Below, piece after piece: positions 35,001 to 44,435 of a DNA stretch of 64,000 nt. Origin of the DNA: Basidiobolus meristosporus CBS 931.73 (taxonomy: Eukaryota; Basidiobolomycota; Basidiobolomycetes; Basidiobolales; Basidiobolaceae). The stretch's first letter is position 1. Each line of letters begins with the position of its first letter. The DNA is taken from assembly GCA_002104905.1 (NCBI GenBank), contig MCFE01000044.1, positions 62,001 to 126,000 of the forward strand, given 5' to 3'. Made by a program: the position numbers and the translations under genes. The notes under the pieces are model-generated. The model made no database searches, was not told where the DNA came from, and saw only the letters and a program-made list of their open reading frames with translations.

Positions 35001-36315
35001 GTTGTTAGAGTTGCAGAGATATTGGAAGTGATTGGGAGGACAAGTAGATTATGTGGTTTTCACTTAATGATTTATTGAATGTAAAAGTAGTATTTATACT
35101 TTTACCTGGTCTTGGCATTACAAACACGTAGAATAGGTTAAGGAAGGTCCCAAGAACATGTGTGTGAATTTGGGGCTGTTTGGACAACTTTGAAAATTTT
35201 CATGTTCTGGGTACCTGGTGTTTTGGTGAAGATATTCTAAGTAAATCCCAACAAGGAATTTTGGTCAGTATTCTCTAGGATTTGAAGGTGATGATCTAAG
35301 TGACTAAGTTAGGTGAATATTTAGGTGGAAATACAAACTTTTACAAGAATTATAGCCGCCAATAACCTAGCAACATTGGAAGTGACTAAATACAGCCTAT
35401 CTAAAGAGTTCAAGATGTCTGATCTAGGAGAACTCAGTTACAACGTAGGGATTAAGTTCTCCATAGACAGAAGTACCCAGACTATTATCCTAAGCCAATC
35501 CAAGTATATTCAAGATATACTAAAGAAGTACCAAATGGAAGACTGTAAACCGGCAGCTACCCCAATGGAGACAAACCTTAGCTTGGTCAAAACTCAACCA
35601 AATCAAGAGAGCTTGGTGCCATCTGAAAGCCCTGACTTTCCTTATCAATCTATGGTCAGCAGTCTGATGTATATCATGCTTGGAACACGTCCATGTATCT
35701 CATATTCAGTGGGAGTTGTCAGCCAATGTAATCAGAACAATGGATCTGATAATATTGCAGCAGTTAAGCGGATTTTTAGATACCTAAAAGGAACTGCTGA
35801 TATCTGCTTAAGATACATTTATAAGGATTCAGAACAGGATCTTGTGGGATACTCTGATGCTGATTGGGGACAAAATTTGGAAGACAGAAGATCCACCACA
35901 GGATACACCTTTCTTTCTGTAAAGGAGCAATTTCATGGAATTCAAGAAAGCAACCTACTGTAGCACTTTCCACCACAGAGGCAGAGTATATGGCAGCCTG
36001 TGAAGCTACAAACAAAGCATTGTGGTTAAGAAAGCTTTTTACAGATTTGGGCCTATGTCAAAAAACGCCTATTACTTTATTCCAAGATAATCAAGGATGT
36101 ATACAATTAGGTAGAAGTTCAACTTTTCATGCTAGAACCAAGCACATAGATATTAGACATCATTTCATATGTGAAGCTATAGAGAATAACTTAGTTAGCT
36201 TAGGTTACTTCCCTTCAGAGGAAATGATTGCAGATATAATTACCAAACCATTAGCTAGAGACAAGTTTGAAAATCTTAGGTCAAAATTAGGACTAGTCAG
36301 TATGAACATTTAGCT
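31995..36315 (+). pseudogene. Copia B5 gag-pol (broken)
   Basis: Gag starts at 31995 or at the next ATG. A lost A in an A-run near 32390 shifts the frame. The knuckle CNYCKRKGHTSDWC lies near 32692-32733, protease LDSGAS near 32860, pre-integrase H-x4-H near 33262, CEACIYG near 33370, the integrase Asp and Glu blocks at 33450-33760, and reverse transcriptase from about 34470. Its polymerase motif YVDD (34980-34991) is intact but is followed within two codons by the solo LTR. RNase H resumes at 35349 and ends at 36313 after another frameshift near 35930. Confidence 0.91.
35000..35348 (-). repeat. Solo LTR of family B inserted in B5
   Basis: A complete 349-bp family B LTR in antisense orientation with a perfect 5-bp target duplication ATTAT at 34995-34999 and 35349-35353. 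No internal sequence remains, so two LTRs recombined after insertion. Confidence 0.92.
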
Positions 36316-36324
36316 GAGTGGGAG
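36316..36324 (+). other. Polypurine tract of Copia B5
   Basis: GAGTGGGAG directly before the 3' LTR. Confidence 0.65.
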
Positions 36325-36673
36325 TGTTGTAAAAATTTGTAATTCCATCCAAATATTCACCTAACTTAGTCACTTAGATCAATATCTTCATATCCTAGAG
36401 AATACTGACCAAATTCCATGTTGGGACTTACTCAGAATATTTTCACCAAAATACCAGGTACCTAGAACATGAAAATTCTCAAAGTTGTCCAAACAGCCCC
36501 AAACCTTGCACACATGTTCTTGGGACCTGCCTTAACCTATTCCACATGTTTTTAATGCCAAGACCATGTAAATGTATAAATAGTACTTTTACATTCAATA
36601 AATCATTAAGTGAAAACCACATAAGCTACTTGTTCTCCCAATCACTTCCAGTATCTCCAAGACTCTTACAACA
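36325..36673 (+). repeat. 3' LTR of Copia B5
   Basis: 349 bp, TGTTGTAAAAATTTGTAATTCC...CTCTTACAACA. Used here as the type sequence of family B. Confidence 0.94.
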
Positions 36674-36772
36674 GAATTTAGAAATATTTACCAAACCATT
36701 AACTAGAAACAAACTTCAATATCTGAGATCAACATTAGGATTAATTCATATAAATATTTGGTTGAGTTGAAG
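36674..36772 (+). pseudogene. Copia pol C-terminal tail next to B5
   Basis: Encodes a variant of the family B RNase H end (TKPLTRNKLQYLRSTLGL) followed by its own 3' LTR. It belongs to a different, more diverged copy, possibly B4. Confidence 0.8.
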
Positions 36773-37120
36773 TATTGCAGAAACTTGTAGCTCCACCTAG
36801 ATATTTACCTACTGGAGTCACTTGGATCATTGCCTACAAGTTGCAGAGAAATATGGCAAAATTTCCAGTTGGGATTTACTTGGAATACTATCACCCCAAC
36901 ATCAGGTACACTGAGCATAATATTTGTCAAAGTTGTCCAAGCAGCCTCAAGCTTTGAAACATGCTCTTGGGATGCTTGTAAGCATGCTTTACATGCTTGT
37001 GTGGCCAAAATCATGTAAAGGTGTAGTGACTACTTTTACTTTGAATCAATCATTAAGCAAAAACTGTCTTATATACTTATTCTCCCAATCACTTCCAATA
37101 TCTCAAAAACTCTTACAGTA
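36773..37120 (+). repeat. Diverged family B 3' LTR
   Basis: Follows the family B LTR over its whole 348 bp with many substitutions (start TATTGCAGAAACTTG, end CTCTTACAGTA). Confidence 0.82.
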
Positions 37121-37256
37121 CAAGGTGCCTCAAGCTTTGCACACATGCTCTGGGTACCCTCCTCAACATACTTTTCATATTTGTTTCATTGAGTGCAAAT
37201 CACAAAATTTATGCATTTGCCTAATCACTCCCAACATCTTCAAGTCTCCTACAACA
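37121..37256 (+). repeat. Family B LTR fragment (3' part)
   Basis: Matches the LTR from the CCCCAAACTTTG-like word to the end ...TCCTACAACA. Confidence 0.75.
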
Positions 37257-37279
37257 TATATGAGATAAATGCTAATTTA

Positions 37280-37850
37280 CTTTATAGAAGGAATTGAAGA
37301 AGTCCTGCCTATGCCTGGGGAGCAAAACTGAGGAAAAACCAAGATAATATGCTCTGATAATGATTGAGCATATACCTCAAAACTTGTTGTCCACTTCTAC
37401 AAGATTCATGAGAGAGCCAGAAACTACTTCTCTACACTGCTCACAGAAAAATGGAGTGTCAGAGTGTGCGGATAGATTCAGAACTGATATGGCATGATCT
37501 ATGTTACATGATCAAAATTATTTGATCATTTTTAAGTAGACTCAGTTGCCACTGCTGTGTAGCTTAGACATAAGTACTATAGCAGAATACTCTATGATTC
37601 TACTCCATTTGAGGCATGGAATAGATATACATTTGATACAGAGTACCTTTGAATACTTGGTTGCACCACATAGGGCAAAAAATGCCCAGAAATTGGTCAT
37701 TATTTGAGCCAAAAAGTGCAAAATGTGTATTTTTGGGCCACTTCAGCAAGGGTAAAGCATACAGATACTGGAGTACCAAAGCAAAGAAACCAATCAAGTC
37801 TAGGGATGTTCTATTTGGTGAGTATTCCAAATAAGAAGTGTGGTCAAGAA
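37280..37850 (+). pseudogene. Family B-like Copia integrase remnant
   Basis: Traces of the second Asp block (CTCTGATAATGATTGAG), the AENGVSE-like Glu block and the integrase C-terminus up to KKPIKSRDVLF are readable in shifting frames. Confidence 0.78.
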
Positions 37851-37978
37851 AGCTCTGCAAAGATTGAGGTTTCTGTCAAGTTTCCATTACAGCTATATTC
37901 AAAGATATCGGGTATGCATAAAATATTCTTGCTCTCCCAATCACTTTGAATATCGTCAGGAACTTTTACATCAACAGT

Positions 37979-38101
37979 ACAGTGAAATATTCCAAGTAAA
38001 TCGTGGCAAAATTCATTTTTGGGATTCACTAATATGCGTAGACTATAATCCAAGTGACTAAGTTTTGTGAGAACTCAAGTGTAATTATGGAGCTTACAAC
38101 A
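37979..38101 (-). repeat. Family B LTR fragment, reverse
   Basis: Reverse match to the 5' third of the LTR, ending TTACAACA. Confidence 0.7.
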
Positions 38102-38124
38102 ATTTTGAACATAGCCTTCAAACT

Positions 38125-38195
38125 CCAGCGCAAGTATTGGACACCCAGAACACGAGTATTCTCAAAGCTGCTCAGAGGCCACCTAACCAACTCGA
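38125..38195 (+). repeat. Family B LTR fragment, forward
   Basis: Short, diverged match around ...CCCAGAACACGAGTATTCTC, in inverse orientation to its left neighbour. It is richer in G+C than the other copies and marks the end of the transposon block. Confidence 0.55.
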
Positions 38196-39377
38196 AGTGT
38201 TCTCCAGACTCCCAGTTCCAATAGTTACAGTTACATCGCATCAAGAATGTATTATTATATGGATTGGTGGGATCTGTAGGGTATAGTGGATAGTGGATAG
38301 GGCAGACGATGTTCATAACACCAGCAATATATGCAACTATAGATCAGAGCAGAATACTGGACCTTTTGTTACTGAAAATCAAGTTCGCACCCCACTTTGT
38401 CACGCGCAAGCATATAGAGGGACGAACTTCGGGAGATTCTAAGGCCATGAACACCGTTAGCCAAAGATTCGCAAAACCTTTGGCTGGGAACCATCAATAG
38501 CCACGCTACAGCGTATGCCGGATTGCGGTACTGGTGATGGAAAGATCGAATCACCATATCTCACACCTGGTGAGGGATTATCCCCATTTTCGGCCAAGCA
38601 GAGTATTTTCACAGATAACCATGGGATTTGCCGAAGCCCAATGGATCTCTGTACCACCAGCTGATATTTAGCGGAACGCACTTATTAGCAGCGTTTTCAC
38701 TACACCATTCCTCTGTCCACAGGTGCGAACTCCACAGATACGATTGCAGCGGTGATCCGATCCATCCAATGAATGCGACGTGCAACATCCGGAGGGAATT
38801 GTAATCAACCAAGTGGGAAAAGGTGGTAGTGATATCTCAATCAGATAAACATTTCAGACAGCGGAGTTATCAGATGCGGGTGGCAAGAGAATTAATCTGA
38901 GATTAGTCATCCTGTAGCACTAGGAAATCCACATCTCCCCTAAATGGAGAAATGCTTAGTCGAAGCTACCTTCTAAATAGAATGGCGGTACCTCCACGCC
39001 TGGTGGTTGGGTGGTCGATGTTGGACTTCTCTACCAGGAGGGACGATTAATCGGCTTAGTGGATTTCAAATCCAGCGTCAATCGGGAATGCATTTGATCT
39101 AGAAATGGATCTTATCAACCCAATGCTGATGAAAGCTAAATATCCCATTTGAGTGGCATATTACTAGATCAGATGAGCGATGAGTGATCCTCTGTAACCA
39201 GAAAAAAAAAGCCATTTCTATTGGGATGTTAAATACTCTGGGCCAGGTGGCAAAGCATCACCGAACTTTTCTATTCCTTCGCTATCCAAACACTCTCCTA
39301 TAAGTTGGTAACTTTACAGTGATGCGTTCGGGTGGCCGAGACTAATGCCAAGCATTCCTCCCTTTCTCGTGTAGAAT
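38196..39377. other. Transition to gene block and mitoferrin upstream region
   Basis: Base composition changes here from A+T-rich relics to balanced host DNA. A faint Copia RNase H-like tail (FAKPLAG near 38465-38490) may be the last transposon trace. The rest, nearly 900 bp before the mitoferrin start, shows no gene and presumably includes its promoter. Confidence 0.5.
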
Positions 39378-40481
39378 ATGGCTGATAACGAAGAATACGA
39401 TTACGAAGCACTTCCTGAGAGCGCCTCCGTCGTGACCCACCTTATTGCTGGTGCTTTGGCCGGAATCACCGAGCACACTGTTATGCATCCTTTCGATAGT
39501 GTTAAGGTTTGTCCTGTTGTGCACCTGGCATGACCGCATCCCGCCCATTGACCCAACGTTGTAGACTAGGATGCAAATTATCAATCCAAACCCACAAGCG
39601 GTCTACTCAGGCGTTGTCCAGGCCATCACCCGTATGACCACCACCGAGGGGGTTCGCTCCCTTTGGAGAGGTGTTAACTCGGTGATTTTAGGAGCTGGAC
39701 CCTCCCACGCGTTGTATTTCGCTACGTACGAACAATGCAAAACTTGGTTCGGAGGCAGCGAGCTCGGCCACCACCCTATCGCCACAGGTAAGCTTAACAG
39801 ATACGATTTCGGCATTGCTGGCATATGCTGATAGCAGCCATTTTAGGGGCGGCCGGTGCCTGTGCAACCATTGCCAGTGATGCGCTGATGAACCCATTCG
39901 ATGGTAGGAGATGATTTATATTGAGGTCGATGGAAAGCCGCCAATCTCACCATATGCACTTAGTGATCAAACAGAGAATGCAGGTCCACGGGTCCAGCTA
40001 CAGGAGCGTTCTCGAATGCGCCCGGAAAGTGTTCAAGGCTGAAGGATTTTCCGCCTTCTACGTCTCTTATCCCACCACCCTGATGATGACCATCCCATTC
40101 CAGTCGATCCAATTCGCAACCTATGAATTTTTCTGCGGCGTCCTGAACCCCAACCGTTCGTACGACCCTAAGACGCACATCATCTCTGGTGGCATCGCCG
40201 GTGCAATCGCTGCCGCCGTCACGACCCCACTCGACGTTGCCAAGACGCTCCTCCAAACACGCGGAACCTCTGCCAATGCTGAGGTACGCAACGCCTCTGG
40301 CATGCTTGCTGCCTTGCGGGTTATTGTGAAGCACGATGGTATGCGTGGCCTGATTCGAGGCTGGAAGCCACGTGTACTCTCCCATATGCCCGCCACCGCT
40401 ATTTCGTGGTCAACCTATGAATACTTCAAGTGGTTCCTGAAGTCCAGGAATCAGGACTCCTTCGTCGCCGCCAACCCATAA
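39378..40481 (+). CDS. MRS4: Mitoferrin-like mitochondrial iron carrier (Mrs3/Mrs4 family)
   Basis: The gene has four exons, 39378-39506, 39565-39787, 39847-39903 and 39964-40481, giving 308 residues. The product is a six-helix carrier of the inner mitochondrial membrane that in this subfamily brings ferrous iron into the matrix for haem and Fe-S synthesis. The three carrier signatures are visible: HPFDSVK (from residue 37), NPFDVIK (about 132) and TPLDVAK (about 232). The block [14 protein letters not shown] after the first repeat is typical of mitoferrins rather than of other SLC25 carriers. Each repeat has the two-helix layout and the length is normal for the family. The start is the first in-frame ATG and exon 1 ends exactly after the first signature. 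It is the first host gene after the transposon block. All introns are 58-60 bp. Confidence 0.93.
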
Positions 40482-41056
40482 CCTCCGTGTTCAATAACGT
40501 GTATTAATAGTTGATTTCAAGCCATCCCACACCATGTACTTCTCCTTTATGCATCCTCACCTCCCAATAGATGTAATAAACATCCGCTTTACAATGCGCC
40601 CAAGCAGCTGAGCCAATGGTGGATGTTACCAAAAACCGGAAACCCCCAGGTTAGCATAGGATCGTCCCAATTTCGTGTCACAGTCGAGGTGGCAGAGTTT
40701 CTAGACAATCACTGCAATCACCAGTTCCTCGTTCCGTGATTCTAGGAATCGGCCCAAAGCGGTATTCGAAGTGAACTAGAATGCGAGCGGACTGACCTGA
40801 GATACACCTAGACACCGATCAATGGTTAGCGCCTTGTTGATGCCCGAGGGCCTCGATCTGATTTGCTGCTGGATGTTGATTCGAGATTCCTTGTCAGAGC
40901 TGGATTACTCGCGGCCACACGATTTGTCTACACCGAAGATCCTGTTTGGGGTCCATCCCTCTTTTTGAGGGTTGCTTCTATTTATTTATACTTAAGAGAG
41001 CGGATCCCACTTCTGTACTCCTTGTCCCTTTGATTAGAACAAAGTCACTGGCAATC
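40482..41056. other. Intergenic, mitoferrin 3' to SUR2 5'
   Basis: No gene seen. It holds the mitoferrin 3' end and SUR2 promoter; an in-frame ATG at 40946 lies upstream of the chosen SUR2 start. Confidence 0.5.
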
Positions 41057-42233
41057 ATGACGCAGCTATTACCTTTCATGTCGGACAAGACATTGGCGCT
41101 TCTGTCGCCTTTCGTAGCGTACTGGGTACTCTCCGGGATCTTCTACTACATTAGTCAGTGCCGTTTCCCATTCTTCGAGCAATACAAGATCCATACCACC
41201 GAGGAAGATAAAGCCAAGAACCAAGTCACCGTCCAGGAGGTCATCAAGAGTGTCTTGGTCCAGCAGGTTCTTCAGACTGTTGTTGGCTTGATCGTGGTTA
41301 CCGCCGAGGGTGAGGATACAACCGACTATACCTTCACTCCCTTCAGCGTTTTGGCCCAGCAATATCAACAACAATGCCCTGAGCTGTTTGGCTTGAGCAT
41401 CTGTCCCTCCGGCCCCTCCTCAGCCTATCTTCTCGCCGTCGTCTCCCAGGCTTTGGCTTGGCTTATCGTGCCATTCATGCGCTTCATGGTTGCTTTGTAA
41501 GTCTCTCAAGCCTATTTTTCTGTCCCCCGCACGTTTTGTTCAATGGTTTATTCTCTTTCAGGTTTGTCTTGGATACCATCGAGTATTTCCTTCACCGTTG
41601 GTTCCACAGCAACGCTTACTTGTATCGCACATTCCACTCCGTCCACCATCGTATCTACTGTCCTTACGCTTTCGGAGCGCTCTACAACAACCCCATCGAA
41701 GGTTTTGTCCTCGACTCTGTGGGTGCTGGTATCGCATATGCCGTGTCTGGCTTGTCCACCCGCGGTGCCATTGTGTTCTTCACCTTCTCCACCATCAAGA
41801 CAGGTAAACTTTTATTGTTCTCGGGTAGCACACCGACATGAGCAGCGGATTCACCTTTATTTACTTATAGTGGATGATCACTGTGGGTACAATTTGCCTT
41901 TCGATCCCCTGCAACGGATCTTCGCCAACAATGTCGCATAGTAAGTCCCCTTCACACGAGCCACCTGGTTTCACTCGCAACTTACATGAATTCTACTTTA
42001 CCCATAGTCACGACATCCATCATCAACTCTACGGCCTCAAGATGAACTATTCCCAACCCTTCTTCACCCATTGGGATCGTCTCTTGGGCACCTACATCTC
42101 CCCCAGCGAAATCAAGCAAAAGCGCGAGGAAGCCAAGCGCGAAAAGATCGCCAAAGCCAGTGGGCAAACCACCCAAAGAAGCACCACCGCCATCGACAGC
42201 AGCTTGAAGCAGACCAGTCGGATGAGAATCTAG
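41057..42233 (+). CDS. SUR2: Sphinganine C4-hydroxylase
   Basis: Exons 41057-41496, 41562-41803, 41871-41940 and 42008-42233 encode 325 residues. The enzyme is a di-iron hydroxylase of the ER membrane that adds the C4 hydroxyl to sphinganine, making phytosphingosine. The three histidine clusters of the fatty-acid-hydroxylase superfamily are present: HRWFH (158-162), HSVHH (171-175) and HDIHH (252-256). The block FSTIKTVDDHCGY is characteristic of Sur2-type enzymes. Hydrophobic segments occur near 15-35, 70-85 and 125-155 and after the second cluster. The start at 41057 was chosen because the upstream in-frame ATG adds 37 residues unlike the family N-terminus. The C-terminus is a charged Lys/Glu-rich cytosolic tail. 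Recognition is by motif and order, not by alignment. Confidence 0.92.
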
Positions 42234-43081
42234 ATATGGCAGCCGATGCGAACACCCGGGTGAAGTCCAAGGGTTCTGGAAGCCTAGCGCAACCCGTGAA
42301 ACACCCGGAACCCACTGGAGATCTGTAAACAAAGACTGGTATGCCATTGATAATCCCCAAATTTTGTCCCTTAGAGTTGGGTTGAAAAGTCATGTAACAT
42401 AGACTTCTTTTATTCGTCACTGTGGATATTCTTTAACAAATAAATCGATACCCAACCACACCAGACCACCCTAGTTGCATCTAGTTGCTTTGTAGTGTTT
42501 GTTATCTCGGGGTCTTCAAGCAGCCTTCTGTGCGACACAGGTTCGCTTTCATTGGTAGGACTCTCTAGGCAGGAAAAAAAGGCCATTACATCATTTGAAC
42601 CAAATAGGGCTTAATTTTAGGGGAATTCCGTGGATTATCAGATCCTTGGAGTCTGGTGCCAGAGCGGGATGGGGATGTATGGAGATTCAACCATCGCTGA
42701 TAAGCTTCGTGACTTGGCCACCATAAACTCAGATGGATGACAAATCCAACCGTTTAAAATTGTGCCACATGCGGTTCGAATGGTGAGTCTTCCCTTGAAC
42801 CACTCGTGAAGAATAGGATGGTTTGATGGCAGAATGCCAATCGGCGGAGCAGGCCGGGATCCGTGGTGAATTGCGAATTGGTTGGGAATGATTGCAATTG
42901 AATGTTGCTTAATATACACTTGATTTCAAATATTCGATTTTTTTTCTTCGAGAAGATTCAATCGGACATTAATTCAGGCTATTTATGCTTAGACACCAGG
43001 TTGGTGGAGTCCCCCTTGAATCCCAACTTGAGCCCTTTCTTTACCAGAAACGCAACCCGCGCAGACACACACATACCATCC
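42234..43081. other. Intergenic, SUR2 3' to glutaredoxin 5'
   Basis: No gene seen in 848 bp; contains a T-rich stretch (TTTTTTTTCTTCG near 42937) just upstream of the glutaredoxin gene. Confidence 0.5.
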
Positions 43082-43918
43082 ATGTTGAACCACATCGAGC
43101 TTCAGTCTGACGAGCAGTACGCACAACTTTTCACCGAAAGTAAGGGTAAGATCCTCGTGCTGAATTTCTGGGCCTCCTGGGCCGCCCCCTGTGCCCAAAT
43201 GAACGAGGTGTTTGCCGAACTGGCCAGCAAATGCCCAAACCTTCTCTTTATCAAGGTATGTACCTTCCCGACCACTTTCCTTTCTTCTGCCCTTATTTCT
43301 GACCCAGGTCACGATTAGGTTGAGGCTGAGAACTTCCCGGACATCTCGGAGGATTACGAGATCGCCGCCGTTCCCTCCTTCGTCTTTGTTCAGGTAAATC
43401 AATGGCACAACCTCTAGTCGAACCCGGTGCACGTGACCTAACGGAGATACCCTTTGTAGGATGGAAAAATCTTGACCAGAGTTGAAGGAGCCAACGCCCC
43501 TGAGCTCAGCCAAACAGTGGAAAACTACACCAAGTCCTTGAGCCTCACCAACTTCACCAGTAGCAATGGCAAGCCTGCCGAGCCTGAACCCAAGGAGGAC
43601 ATCACAGTACGCCTTGGACAACTCATTCAACAGGCCCCTGTCATGCTGTTCATGAAGGGAGAGCCCGCTCAACCACGCTGCGGCTTCTCTCGTCAACTGA
43701 TTGAGATCCTTAGAAAGAACCATGTTCGATTCGGATACTTCGATATCCTAAGCGACGAAGAGGTACGCCAAGGACTCAAGGAGTACTCCAACTGGCCAAC
43801 CTATCCTCAGCTATACGTCAATGGCGAGCTGGTCGGCGGATTGGATATTGTCAAGGAGTTGATCGAAACGGACGAGTTCACCTCGATGATCCCAGCGGAA
43901 GCCATTTTCGCCCAATAG
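43082..43918 (+). CDS. GRX4: Monothiol glutaredoxin with thioredoxin-like domain (Grx3/Grx4, PICOT type)
   Basis: Three exons (43082-43255, 43319-43393, 43460-43918) encode 235 residues. Proteins of this type bind a [2Fe-2S] cluster with glutathione and pass iron status to transcription regulators and iron enzymes in cytosol and nucleus. The N-terminal thioredoxin-like domain has WAAPC (33-37) in place of WCGPC, so it keeps one Cys, as in yeast Grx3/4. A Pro/Glu-rich linker follows, then a single glutaredoxin domain with the CGFS active site (157-160) after [10 protein letters not shown], and the glutathione-binding [16 protein letters not shown]. The upstream in-frame ATG at 42902 would add 60 residues of low complexity; the chosen ATG matches family length. 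One Grx domain, not two as in animals, is the fungal layout. Confidence 0.94.
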
Positions 43919-44435
43919 ATGGCTCATTCCTCCAGCTTTACCTTTCATATCCACCCACATCCACAGCCACAGCCACATCCACACCCACACCCACCGGGAT
44001 TGAATCCTTGGTAACATTCTCGATCCAGAAGGTTCATTTCTACTCTATGAAGTATCACAACCATGCACTCCATGTAAGGAGCCAGGTGGTTATAGATCTT
44101 GCAATGTCCCATGAAAATGAACGTTTCGCATTAAAAACCAACTGAATTCTTCTCGTTGAATCCGGATTAATTAAACCTGGGGTCAAGGACTCGGGCGCAG
44201 TTACGGGAGATTTGTCATACAAGGGGTGCGGAAGTAAGAGATGCGGGAGAATTTCGGTTCCTGAACTACGGTTCGCTGGGTCGGTTTGGATCGTTCAATG
44301 CACGCTAAATGTCCATATCTGGCGACATTTCATGTGGATAGGGGCGATCTCCTATTCCAGCGGGTTTAAATACGGCGAAGCGTAGAAAACTGACCCATTC
44401 CGAAATCACATCCATCCAATTTGCAGTGTAGGGAC
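43919..44435. other. Intergenic with short CCACAT-type tandem repeat
   Basis: Bases about 43951-44000 are an imperfect hexanucleotide repeat (CCACAT, CCACAC, CCACAG). No gene seen in the remaining 450 bp. Confidence 0.6.

Larger units (their letters stand above)
31642..36673 (+). mobile_element. Ty1/Copia family B copy 5 (B5), with a nested solo LTR
   Basis: Forward element with both LTRs and all Copia domains, interrupted in reverse transcriptase by an antisense solo LTR of its own family (35000-35348). Without that insertion it is about 4.68 kb. The flanking pentamers ATAAT and GAATT do not match, so the ends may have been exchanged by recombination. Confidence 0.93.

Noticed and set aside
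38309-38500. Small host gene before mitoferrin
   Set aside because: The only family-like stretch (FAKPLAG) resembles a Copia RNase H tail and is surrounded by LTR scraps.
39000-39100. tRNA-like words around TGGATTTCAAATCCA upstream of mitoferrin
   Set aside because: The word is a simple palindrome; no acceptor stem, D-arm or anticodon arm can be folded around it.
40946-41056. Upstream in-frame ATG for SUR2
   Set aside because: Adds 37 residues not expected at the N-terminus of C4-hydroxylases.
42989-43723. 244-codon minus-strand ORF opposite the glutaredoxin gene
   Set aside because: It is the shadow of the Grx3/4 exons and introns on the other strand.
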